From: Cladorhizidae sp. MBARI D1340-BT2
Lineage: Eukaryota > Porifera > Demospongiae > Poecilosclerida > Cladorhizidae
Assembly: GCA_028752905.1 (NCBI GenBank)
Contig: JAQNBH010000297.1
Location: 242,159-306,158 of the forward strand
Length of the DNA: 64,000 bases
Reading direction: 5' to 3'
Under the pieces are notes generated by a model that saw nothing but the letters and a program-made list of their open reading frames with translations, had not been told where the DNA came from and made no database searches. Made by a program: the position numbers and the translations under genes. Below, one piece after another: positions 52,138-64,000 of the stretch. Position 1 is the stretch's first letter. Every line of letters begins with the position of its first letter.

Positions 52138-55100
52138 CCGAGCACCCACAGGTTATTCTCATCCATCTTCCGCCATTTAGACTCAATCAGTGTGCTTAAT
52201 ATTTGGTTTAATTAAACTTATAAGCTGGATCCGGTGGATACAAATTGGGCACTCACATCAAAGGCTAGGGCAGGGGGGCTGGGGTTCACAGCTAGAGCAC
52301 TTCCAACAGCTTATTTATTAACCTGGGAGGTTTTTATTTAAAGTAATCACTTAACTATGCACACTGAAATCATTGTCCCAAGTCCCTCCTCTTTTTTCCT
52401 TATTCAGGGAAGAAAGAAGAAAAGAAACAAGGGTGGCTCGAGCTGGCCTTGAACTCTGCGCAAACCGACTTTCCGGGCCGTGCCACAGCCTGATGAGCCA
52501 CCGAGCACCCACAGGTTATTCTCATCCATCTTCCGCCATTTAGACTCAATCAGTGTGCTTAATATTTGGTTTAATTAAACTTATAAGCTGGATCCGGTGG
52601 ATACAAATTGGGCACTCACATCAAAGGCTAGGGCAGGGGTGGGGCTGGGGTTCACAGCTAGAGCACTTCCAACAGCTTATTTATTAACCTGGGAGGTTTT
52701 TATTTAAAGTAATCACTTAACTATGCACACTGAAATCATTGTCCCAAGTCCCTCCTCTTTTTTCCTTATTCAGGGAAGAAAGAAGAAAAGAAACAAGGGT
52801 GGCTCGAGCTGGCCTTGAACTCTGCGCAAACCGACTTTCCGGGCCGTGCCACAGCCTGATGAGCCACCGAGCACCCACAGGTTATTCTCATCCATCTTCC
52901 GCCATTTAGACTCAATCAGTGTGCTTAATATTTGGTTTAATTAAACTTATAAGCTGGATCCGGTGGATACAAATTGGGCACTCACATCAAAGGCTAGGGC
53001 AGGGGTGGGGCTGGGGTTCACAGCTAGAGCACTTCCAACAGCTTATTTATTAACCTGGGAGGTTTTTATTTAAAGTAATCACTTAACTATGCACACTGAA
53101 ATCATTGTCCCAAGTCCCTCCTCTTTTTTCCTTATTCAGGGAAGAAAGAAGAAAAGAAACAAGGGTGGCTCGAGCTGGCCTTGAACTCTGCGCAAACCGA
53201 CTTTCCGGGCCGTGCCACAGCCTGATGAGCCACCGAGCACCCACAGGTTATTCTCATCCATCTTCCGCCATTTAGACTCAATCAGTGTGCTTAATATTTG
53301 GTTTAATTAAACTTATAAGCTGGATCCGGTGGATACAAATTGGGCACTCACATCAAAGGCTAGGGCAGGGGTGGGGCTGGGGTTCACAGCTAGAGCACTT
53401 CCAACAGCTTATTTATTAACCTGGGGGGAGGTTTTTATTTAAAGTAATCACTTAACTATGCACACTGAAATCATTGTCCCAAGTCCCTCCTCTTTTTTCC
53501 TTATTCAGGGAAGAAAGAAGAAAAGAAACAAGGGTGGCTCGAGCTGGCCTTGAACTCTGCGCAAACCGACTTTCCGGGCCGTGCCACAGCCTGATGAGCC
53601 ACCGAGCACCCACAGGTTATTCTCATCCATCTTCCGCCATTTAGACTCAATCAGTGTGCTTAATATTTGGTTTAATTAAACTTATAAGCTGGATCCGGTG
53701 GATACAAATTGGGCACTCACATCAAAGGCTAGGGCAGGGGTGGGGCTGGGGTTCACAGCTAGAGCACTTCCAACAGCTTATTTATTAACCTGGGAGGTTT
53801 TTATTTAAAGTAATCACTTAACTATGCACACTGAAATCATTGTCCCAAGTCCCTCCTCTTTTTTCCTTATTCAGGGAAGAAAGAAGAAAAGAAACAAGGG
53901 TGGCTCGAGCTGGCCTTGAACTCTGCGCAAACCGACTTTCCGGGCCGTGCCACAGCCTGATGAGCCACCGAGCACCCACAGGTTATTCTCATCCATCTTC
54001 CGCCATTTAGACTCAATCAGTGTGCTTAATATTTGGTTTAATTAAACTTATAAGCTGGATCCGGTGGATACAAATTGGGCACTCACATCAAAGGCTAGGG
54101 CAGGGGTGGGGCTGGGGTTCACAGCTAGAGCACTTCCAACAGCTTATTTATTAACCTGGGAGGTTTTTATTTAAAGTAATCACTTAACTATGCACACTGA
54201 AATCATTGTCCCAAGTCCCTCCTCTTTTTTCCTTATTCAGGGAAGAAAGAAGAAAAGAAACAAGGGTGGCTCGAGCTGGCCTTGAACTCTGCGCAAACCG
54301 ACTTTCCGGGCCGTGCCACAGCCTGATGAGCCACCGAGCACCCACAGGTTATTCTCATCCATCTTCCGCCATTTAGACTCAATCAGTGTGCTTAATATTT
54401 GGTTTAATTAAACTTATAAGCTGGATCCGGTGGATACAAATTGGGCACTCACATCAAAGGCTAGGGCAGGGGTGGGGCTGGGGTTCACAGCTAGAGCACT
54501 TCCAACAGCTTATTTATTAACCTGGGAGGTTTTTATTTAAAGTAATCACTTAACTATGCACACTGAAATCATTGTCCCAAGTCCCTCCTCTTTTTTCCTT
54601 ATTCAGGGAAGAAAGAAGAAAAGAAACAAGGGTGGCTCGAGCTGGCCTTGAACTCTGCGCAAACCGACTTTCCGGGCCGTGCCACAGCCTGATGAGCCAC
54701 CGAGCACCCACAGGTTATTCTCATCCATCTTCCGCCATTTAGACTCAATCAGTGTGCTTAATATTTGGTTTAATTAAACTTATAAGCTGGATCCGGTGGA
54801 TACAAATTGGGCACTCACATCAAAGGCTAGGGCAGGGGTGGGGCTGGGGTTCACAGCTAGAGCACTTCCAACAGCTTATTTATTAACCTGGGAGGTTTTT
54901 ATTTAAAGTAATCACTTAACTATGCACACTGAAATCATTGTCCCAAGTCCCTCCTCTTTTTTCCTTATTCAGGGAAGAAAGAAGAAAAGAAACAAGGGTG
55001 GCTCGAGCTGGCCTTGAACTCTGCGCAAACCGACTTTCCGGGCCGTGCCACAGCCTGATGAGCCACCGAGCACCCACAGGTTATTCTCATCCATCTTCCG

Positions 55101-58100
55101 CCATTTAGACTCAATCAGTGTGCTTAATATTTGGTTTAATTAAACTTATAAGCTGGATCCGGTGGATACAAATTGGGCACTCACATCAAAGGCTAGGGCA
55201 GGGGTGGGGCTGGGGTTCACAGCTAGAGCACTTCCAACAGCTTATTTATTAACCTGGGAGGTTTTTATTTAAAGTAATCACTTAACTATGCACACTGAAA
55301 TCATTGTCCCAAGTCCCTCCTCTTTTTTCCTTATTCAGGGAAGAAAGAAGAAAAGAAACAAGGGTGGCTCGAGCTGGCCTTGAACTCTGCGCAAACCGAC
55401 TTTCCGGGCCGTGCCACAGCCTGATGAGCCACCGAGCACCCACAGGTTATTCTCATCCATCTTCCGCCATTTAGACTCAATCAGTGTGCTTAATATTTGG
55501 TTTAATTAAACTTATAAGCTGGATCCGGTGGATACAAATTGGGCACTCACATCAAAGGCTAGGGCAGGGGTGGGGCTGGGGTTCACAGCTAGAGCACTTC
55601 CAACAGCTTATTTATTAACCTGGGAGGTTTTTATTTAAAGTAATCACTTAACTATGCACACTGAAATCATTGTCCCAAGTCCCTCCTCTTTTTTCCTTAT
55701 TCAGGGAAGAAAGAAGAAAAGAAACAAGGGTGGCTCGAGCTGGCCTTGAACTCTGCGCAAACCGACTTTCCGGGCCGTGCCACAGCCTGATGAGCCACCG
55801 AGCACCCACAGGTTATTCTCATCCATCTTCCGCCATTTAGACTCAATCAGTGTGCTTCATATTTGGTTTAATTAAACTTATAAGCTGGATCCGGTGGATA
55901 CAAATTGGGCACTCACATCAAAGGCTAGGGCAGGGGTGGGGCTGGGGTTCACAGCTAGAGCACTTCCAACAGCTTATTTATTAACCTGGGAGGTTTTTAT
56001 TTAAAGTAATCACTTAACTATGCACACTGAAATCATTGTCCCAAGTCCCTCCTCTTTTTTCCTTATTCAGGGAAGAAAGAAGAAAAGAAACAAGGGTGGC
56101 TCGAGCTGGCCTTGAACTCTGCGCAAACCGACTTTCCGGGCCGTGCCACAGCCTGATGAGCCACCGAGCACCCACAGGTTATTCTCATCCATCTTCCGCC
56201 ATTTAGACTCAATCAGTGTGCTTCATATTTGGTTTAATTAAACTTATAAGCTGGATCCGGTGGATACAAATTGGGCACTCACATCAAAGGCTAGGGCAGG
56301 GGTGGGGCTGGGGTTCACAGCTAGAGCACTTCCAACAGCTTATTTATTAACCTGGGAGGTTTTTATTTAAAGTAATCACTTAACTATGCACACTGAAATC
56401 ATTGTCCCAAGTCCCTCCTCTTTTTTCCTTATTCAGGGAAGAAAGAAGAAAAGAAACAAGGGTGGCTCGAGCTGGCCTTGAACTCTGCGCAAACCGACTT
56501 TCCGGGCCGTGCCACAGCCTGATGAGCCACCGAGCACCCACAGGTTATTCTCATCCATCTTCCGCCATTTAGACTCAATCAGTGTGCTTCATATTTGGTT
56601 TAATTAAACTTATAAGCTGGATCCGGTGGATACAAATTGGGCACTCACATCAAAGGCTAGGGCAGGGGTGGGGCTGGGGTTCACAGCTAGAGCACTTCCA
56701 ACAGCTTATTTATTAACCTGGGAGGTTTTTATTTAAAGTAATCACTTAACTATGCACACTGAAATCATTGTCCCAAGTCCCTCCTCTTTTTTCCTTATTC
56801 AGGGAAGAAAGAAGAAAAGAAACAAGGGTGGCTCGAGCTGGCCTTGAACTCTGCGCAAACCGACTTTCCGGGCCGTGCCACAGCCTGATGAGCCACCGAG
56901 CACCCACAGGTTATTCTCATCCATCTTCCGCCATTTAGACTCAATCAGTGTGCTTCATATTTGGTTTAATTAAACTTATAAGCTGGATCCGGTGGATACA
57001 AATTGGGCACTCACATCAAAGGCTAGGGCAGGGGTGGGGCTGGGGTTCACAGCTAGAGCACTTCCAACAGCTTATTTATTAACCTGGGAGGTTTTTATTT
57101 AAAGTAATCACTTAACTATGCACACTGAAATCATTGTCCCAAGTCCCTCCTCTTTTTTCCTTATTCAGGGAAGAAAGAAGAAAAGAAACAAGGGTGGCTC
57201 GAGCTGGCCTTGAACTCTGCGCAAACCGACTTTCCGGGCCGTGCCACAGCCTGATGAGCCACCGAGCACCCACAGGTTATTCTCATCCATCTTCCGCCAT
57301 TTAGACTCAATCAGTGTGCTTAATATTTGGTTTAATTAAACTTATAAGCTGGATCCGGTGGATACAAATTGGGCACTCACATCAAAGGCTAGGGCAGGGG
57401 TGGGGCTGGGGTTCACAGCTAGAGCACTTCCAACAGCTTATTTATTAACCTGGGAGGTTTTTATTTAAAGTAATCACTTAACTATGCACACTGAAATCAT
57501 TGTCCCAAGTCCCTCCTCTTTTTTCCTTATTCAGGGAAGAAAGAAGAAAAGAAACAAGGGTGGCTCGAGCTGGCCTTGAACTCTGCGCAAACCGACTTTC
57601 CGGGCCGTGCCACAGCCTGATGAGCCACCGAGCACCCACAGGTTATTCTCATCCATCTTCCGCCATTTAGACTCAATCAGTGTGCTTAATATTTGGTTTA
57701 ATTAAACTTATAAGCTGGATCCGGTGGATACAAATTGGGCACTCACATCAAAGGCTAGGGCAGGGGTGGGGCTGGGGTTCACAGCTAGAGCACTTCCAAC
57801 AGCTTATTTATTAACCTGGGAGGTTTTTATTTAAAGTAATCACTTAACTATGCACACTGAAATCATTGTCCCAAGTCCCTCCTCTTTTTTCCTTATTCAG
57901 GGAAGAAAGAAGAAAAGAAACAAGGGTGGCTCGAGCTGGCCTTGAACTCTGCGCAAACCGACTTTCCGGGCCGTGCCACAGCCTGATGAGCCACCGAGCA
58001 CCCACAGGTTATTCTCATCCATCTTCCGCCATTTAGACTCAATCAGTGTGCTTAATATTTGGTTTAATTAAACTTATAAGCTGGATCCGGTGGATACAAA

Positions 58101-61100
58101 TTGGGCACTCACATCAAAGGCTAGGGCAGGGGTGGGGCTGGGGTTCACAGCTAGAGCACTTCCAACAGCTTATTTATTAACCTGGGAGGTTTTTATTTAA
58201 AGTAATCACTTAACTATGCACACTGAAATCATTGTCCCAAGTCCCTCCTCTTTTTTCCTTATTCAGGGAAGAAAGAAGAAAAGAAACAAGGGTGGCTCGA
58301 GCTGGCCTTGAACTCTGCGCAAACCGACTTTCCGGGCCGTGCCACAGCCTGATGAGCCACCGAGCACCCACAGGTTATTCTCATCCATCTTCCGCCATTT
58401 AGACTCAATCAGTGTGCTTAATATTTGGTTTAATTAAACTTATAAGCTGGATCCGGTGGATACAAATTGGGCACTCACATCAAAGGCTAGGGCAGGGGTG
58501 GGGCTGGGGTTCACAGCTAGAGCACTTCCAACAGCTTATTTATTAACCTGGGAGGTTTTTATTTAAAGTAATCACTTAACTATGCACACTGAAATCATTG
58601 TCCCAAGTCCCTCCTCTTTTTTCCTTATTCAGGGAAGAAAGAAGAAAAGAAACAAGGGTGGCTCGAGCTGGCCTTGAACTCTGCGCAAACCGACTTTCCG
58701 GGCCGTGCCACAGCCTGATGAGCCACCGAGCACCCACAGGTTATTCTCATCCATCTTCCGCCATTTAGACTCAATCAGTGTGCTTAATATTTGGTTTAAT
58801 TAAACTTATAAGCTGGATCCGGTGGATACAAATTGGGCACTCACATCAAAGGCTAGGGCAGGGGTGGGGCTGGGGTTCACAGCTAGAGCACTTCCAACAG
58901 CTTATTTATTAACCTGGGAGGTTTTTATTTAAAGTAATCACTTAACTATGCACACTGAAATCATTGTCCCAAGTCCCTCCTCTTTTTTCCTTATTCAGGG
59001 AAGAAAGAAGAAAAGAAACAAGGGTGGCTCGAGCTGGCCTTGAACTCTGCGCAAACCGACTTTCCGGGCCGTGCCACAGCCTGATGAGCCACCGAGCACC
59101 CACAGGTTATTCTCATCCATCTTCCGCCATTTAGACTCAATCAGTGTGCTTAATATTTGGTTTAATTAAACTTATAAGCTGGATCCGGTGGATACAAATT
59201 GGGCACTCACATCAAAGGCTAGGGCAGGGGTGGGGCTGGGGTTCACAGCTAGAGCACTTCCAACAGCTTATTTATTAACCTGGGAGGTTTTTATTTAAAG
59301 TAATCACTTAACTATGCACACTGAAATCATTGTCCCAAGTCCCTCCTCTTTTTTCCTTATTCAGGGAAGAAAGAAGAAAAGAAACAAGGGTGGCTCGAGC
59401 TGGCCTTGAACTCTGCGCAAACCGACTTTCCGGGCCGTGCCACAGCCTGATGAGCCACCGAGCACCCACAGGTTATTCTCATCCATCTTCCGCCATTTAG
59501 ACTCAATCAGTGTGCTTAATATTTGGTTTAATTAAACTTATAAGCTGGATCCGGTGGATACAAATTGGGCACTCACATCAAAGGCTAGGGCAGGGGTGGG
59601 GCTGGGGTTCACAGCTAGAGCACTTCCAACAGCTTATTTATTAACCTGGGAGGTTTTTATTTAAAGTAATCACTTAACTATGCACACTGAAATCATTGTC
59701 CCAAGTCCCTCCTCTTTTTTCCTTATTCAGGGAAGAAAGAAGAAAAGAAACAAGGGTGGCTCGAGCTGGCCTTGAACTCTGCGCAAACCGACTTTCCGGG
59801 CCGTGCCACAGCCTGATGAGCCACCGAGCACCCACAGGTTATTCTCATCCATCTTCCGCCATTTAGACTCAATCAGTGTGCTTAATATTTGGTTTAATTA
59901 AACTTATAAGCTGGATCCGGTGGATACAAATTGGGCACTCACATCAAAGGCTAGGGCAGGGGTGGGGCTGGGGTTCACAGCTAGAGCACTTCCAACAGCT
60001 TATTTATTAACCTGGGAGGTTTTTATTTAAAGTAATCACTTAACTATGCACACTGAAATCATTGTCCCAAGTCCCTCCTCTTTTTTCCTTATTCAGGGAA
60101 GAAAGAAGAAAAGAAACAAGGGTGGCTCGAGCTGGCCTTGAACTCTGCGCAAACCGACTTTCCGGGCCGTGCCACAGCCTGATGAGCCACCGAGCACCCA
60201 CAGGTTATTCTCATCCATCTTCCGCCATTTAGACTCAATCAGTGTGCTTAATATTTGGTTTAATTAAACTTATAAGCTGGATCCGGTGGATACAAATTGG
60301 GCACTCACATCAAAGGCTAGGGCAGGGGTGGGGCTGGGGTTCACAGCTAGAGCACTTCCAACAGCTTATTTATTAACCTGGGAGGTTTTTATTTAAAGTA
60401 ATCACTTAACTATGCACACTGAAATCATTGTCCCAAGTCCCTCCTCTTTTTTCCTTATTCAGGGAAGAAAGAAGAAAAGAAACAAGGGTGGCTCGAGCTG
60501 GCCTTGAACTCTGCGCAAACCGACTTTCCGGGCCGTGCCACAGCCTGATGAGCCACCGAGCACCCACAGGTTATTCTCATCCATCTTCCGCCATTTAGAC
60601 TCAATCAGTGTGCTTCATATTTGGTTTAATTAAACTTATAAGCTGGATCCGGTGGATACAAATTGGGCACTCACATCAAAGGCTAGGGCAGGGGTGGGGC
60701 TGGGGTTCACAGCTAGAGCACTTCCAACAGCTTATTTATTAACCTGGGAGGTTTTTATTTAAAGTAATCACTTAACTATGCACACTGAAATCATTGTCCC
60801 AAGTCCCTCCTCTTTTTTCCTTATTCAGGGAAGAAAGAAGAAAAGAAACAAGGGTGGCTCGAGCTGGCCTTGAACTCTGCGCAAACCGACTTTCCGGGCC
60901 GTGCCACAGCCTGATGAGCCACCGAGCACCCACAGGTTATTCTCATCCATCTTCCGCCATTTAGACTCAATCAGTGTGCTTAATATTTGGTTTAATTAAA
61001 CTTATAAGCTGGATCCGGTGGATACAAATTGGGCACTCACATCAAAGGCTAGGGCAGGGGTGGGGCTGGGGTTCACAGCTAGAGCACTTCCAACAGCTTA

Positions 61101-64000
61101 TTTATTAACCTGGGAGGTTTTTATTTAAAGTAATCACTTAACTATGCACACTGAAATCATTGTCCCAAGTCCCTCCTCTTTTTTCCTTATTCAGGGAAGA
61201 AAGAAGAAAAGAAACAAGGGTGGCTCGAGCTGGCCTTGAACTCTGCGCAAACCGACTTTCCGGGCCGTGCCACAGCCTGATGAGCCACCGAGCACCCACA
61301 GGTTATTCTCATCCATCTTCCGCCATTTAGACTCAATCAGTGTGCTTAATATTTGGTTTAATTAAACTTATAAGCTGGATCCGGTGGATACAAATTGGGC
61401 ACTCACATCAAAGGCTAGGGCAGGGGTGGGGCTGGGGTTCACAGCTAGAGCACTTCCAACAGCTTATTTATTAACCTGGGAGGTTTTTATTTAAAGTAAT
61501 CACTTAACTATGCACACTGAAATCATTGTCCCAAGTCCCTCCTCTTTTTTCCTTATTCAGGGAAGAAAGAAGAAAAGAAACAAGGGTGGCTCGAGCTGGC
61601 CTTGAACTCTGCGCAAACCGACTTTCCGGGCCGTGCCACAGCCTGATGAGCCACCGAGCACCCACAGGTTATTCTCATCCATCTTCCGCCATTTAGACTC
61701 AATCAGTGTGCTTAATATTTGGTTTAATTAAACTTATAAGCTGGATCCGGTGGATACAAATTGGGCACTCACATCAAAGGCTAGGGCAGGGGTGGGGCTG
61801 GGGTTCACAGCTAGAGCACTTCCAACAGCTTATTTATTAACCTGGGAGGTTTTTATTTAAAGTAATCACTTAACTATGCACACTGAAATCATTGTCCCAA
61901 GTCCCTCCTCTTTTTTCCTTATTCAGGGAAGAAAGAAGAAAAGAAACAAGGGTGGCTCGAGCTGGCCTTGAACTCTGCGCAAACCGACTTTCCGGGCCGT
62001 GCCACAGCCTGATGAGCCACCGAGCACCCACAGGTTATTCTCATCCATCTTCCGCCATTTAGACTCAATCAGTGTGCTTAATATTTGGTTTAATTAAACT
62101 TATAAGCTGGATCCGGTGGATACAAATTGGGCACTCACATCAAAGGCTAGGGCAGGGGTGGGGCTGGGGTTCACAGCTAGAGCACTTCCAACAGCTTATT
62201 TATTAACCTGGGAGGTTTTTATTTAAAGTAATCACTTAACTATGCACACTGAAATCATTGTCCCAAGTCCCTCCTCTTTTTTCCTTATTCAGGGAAGAAA
62301 GAAGAAAAGAAACAAGGGTGGCTCGAGCTGGCCTTGAACTCTGCGCAAACCGACTTTCCGGGCCGTGCCACAGCCTGATGAGCCACCGAGCACCCACAGG
62401 TTATTCTCATCCATCTTCCGCCATTTAGACTCAATCAGTGTGCTTCATATTTGGTTTAATTAAACTTATAAGCTGGATCCGGTGGATACAAATTGGGCAC
62501 TCACATCAAAGGCTAGGGCAGGGGTGGGGCTGGGGTTCACAGCTAGAGCACTTCCAACAGCTTATTTATTAACCTGGGAGGTTTTTATTTAAAGTAATCA
62601 CTTAACTATGCACACTGAAATCATTGTCCCAAGTCCCTCCTCTTTTTTCCTTATTCAGGGAAGAAAGAAGAAAAGAAACAAGGGTGGCTCGAGCTGGCCT
62701 TGAACTCTGCGCAAACCGACTTTCCGGGCCGTGCCACAGCCTGATGAGCCACCGAGCACCCACAGGTTATTCTCATCCATCTTCCGCCATTTAGACTCAA
62801 TCAGTGTGCTTCATATTTGGTTTAATTAAACTTATAAGCTGGATCCGGTGGATACAAATTGGGCACTCACATCAAAGGCTAGGGCAGGGGTGGGGCTGGG
62901 GTTCACAGCTAGAGCACTTCCAACAGCTTATTTATTAACCTGGGAGGTTTTTATTTAAAGTAATCACTTAACTATGCACACTGAAATCATTGTCCCAAGT
63001 CCCTCCTCTTTTTTCCTTATTCAGGGAAGAAAGAAGAAAAGAAACAAGGGTGGCTCGAGCTGGCCTTGAACTCTGCGCAAACCGACTTTCCGGGCCGTGC
63101 CACAGCCTGATGAGCCACCGAGCACCCACAGGTTATTCTCATCCATCTTCCGCCATTTAGACTCAATCAGTGTGCTTCATATTTGGTTTAATTAAACTTA
63201 TAAGCTGGATCCGGTGGATACAAATTGGGCACTCACATCAAAGGCTAGGGCAGGGGTGGGGCTGGGGTTCACAGCTAGAGCACTTCCAACAGCTTATTTA
63301 TTAACCTGGGAGGTTTTTATTTAAAGTAATCACTTAACTATGCACACTGAAATCATTGTCCCAAGTCCCTCCTCTTTTTTCCTTATTCAGGGAAGAAAGA
63401 AGAAAAGAAACAAGGGTGGCTCGAGCTGGCCTTGAACTCTGCGCAAACCGACTTTCCGGGCCGTGCCACAGCCTGATGAGCCACCGAGCACCCACAGGTT
63501 ATTCTCATCCATCTTCCGCCATTTAGACTCAATCAGTGTGCTTCATATTTGGTTTAATTAAACTTATAAGCTGGATCCGGTGGATACAAATTGGGCACTC
63601 ACATCAAAGGCTAGGGCAGGGGTGGGGCTGGGGTTCACAGCTAGAGCACTTCCAACAGCTTATTTATTAACCTGGGAGGTTTTTATTTAAAGTAATCACT
63701 TAACTATGCACACTGAAATCATTGTCCCAAGTCCCTCCTCTTTTTTCCTTATTCAGGGAAGAAAGAAGAAAAGAAACAAGGGTGGCTCGAGCTGGCCTTG
63801 AACTCTGCGCAAACCGACTTTCCGGGCCGTGCCACAGCCTGATGAGCCACCGAGCACCCACAGGTTATTCTCATCCATCTTCCGCCATTTAGACTCAATC
63901 AGTGTGCTTAATATTTGGTTTAATTAAACTTATAAGCTGGATCCGGTGGATACAAATTGGGCACTCACATCAAAGGCTAGGGCAGGGGTGGGGCTGGGGT

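Larger units (their letters stand above)
52069..52139 (-). ncRNA. tRNA-sized stem-closed segment in each 366-bp unit (first copy)
   Basis: On the minus strand this 71-nt segment starts GGTGGCTC and ends GAGCCACC, which pair perfectly over 8 bp like an acceptor stem. Inside are an A-box-like and a B-box-like motif at tRNA spacing, and a T4 run follows. I could not draw a convincing cloverleaf: the T-stem does not pair, and no 7-nt anticodon loop on a 5-bp stem is clear. It is better read as a degenerate tRNA or SINE head captured in the satellite than as a working tRNA gene. Transcription is not shown. Confidence 0.4.
51901..64000. repeat. 366-bp satellite array, about 33 copies
   Basis: Head-to-tail units begin AGGGCAGGGGTGGGG at 51901, 52267, 52630, 52996, 53362, 53731 and then every 366 bp to 63979, running off the window. 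Units are nearly identical. Differences seen are a 3-bp deletion in the G-rich head of unit 2, a 3-bp insertion in unit 5 (near 53424), and an A/C change at unit position 298. Each unit has GGATCC and CTCGAG sites, a purine-rich stretch, a T6 run, an AT-rich TTTAATTAAA segment and a GC-rich tRNA-sized segment with Pol III-like boxes. No ORF of note occurs. 366 bp is about two nucleosome repeats, a length common in satellites. Confidence 0.97.

Noticed and set aside
52069..52139. Functional tRNA gene in each 366-bp unit
   Set aside because: Size, closing stem and boxes fit, but T-stem pairing and a proper anticodon arm are missing.

Overview
The window is almost entirely repetitive DNA from a eukaryote, very probably an animal. 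It contains one intact protein-coding gene, and that gene belongs to a retrotransposon. There are no bacterial-type genes or operons and no host gene. The retrotransposon has a Ty3/gypsy pol with integrase upstream of reverse transcriptase (the Gmr1-like order, first described in Atlantic cod and then in other deuterostomes and marine animals). That points to a marine or aquatic metazoan, but the sequence cannot settle the species.

Layout. (1) 1-17684, 17874-44049 and 49574-51712 are one satellite of a 17-bp monomer (consensus ATAACCATGCTAGGTGT), about 46 kb and roughly 2,700 monomers by length. It is built from a limited set of point-variant and indel-variant monomers whose order recurs in blocks of 0.4-3 kb, so there is higher-order structure made by segmental duplication. 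(2) 17685-17873 is a 189-bp non-autonomous DNA-transposon-like insertion with G7/G8 tracts. (3) 44050-49573 is a complete LTR retrotransposon on the minus strand: two 368-bp LTRs with no difference found by eye, PBS, PPT, and one uninterrupted 1584-codon gag-pol ORF in the order GAG-PR-INT-RT-RH. (4) 51713-51904 is a perfect (CTAGGG)32 array at the boundary between two satellites. (5) 51901-64000 is about 33 head-to-tail copies of a very homogeneous 366-bp satellite. Each copy carries a tRNA-sized segment with Pol III A-box-like and B-box-like motifs on the minus strand.

History read from the sequence. Both insertions in the 17-bp satellite are flanked by the same 5-bp duplication, TAGGT. For each, an uninterrupted paralogous copy of the target block lies elsewhere in the window (near 3583 for the retrotransposon, near 37576 for the small element). 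Both insertions therefore postdate at least part of the satellite's block duplication. The near-identical LTRs and open ORF make the retrotransposon very young and possibly still mobile. The 366-bp array is far more uniform than the 17-bp array, which suggests recent amplification or strong homogenisation.

Limits. All positions and comparisons were made by eye. Repeat counts and block order in such DNA are sensitive to assembly error. Family names rest on motif recognition, not on searches.
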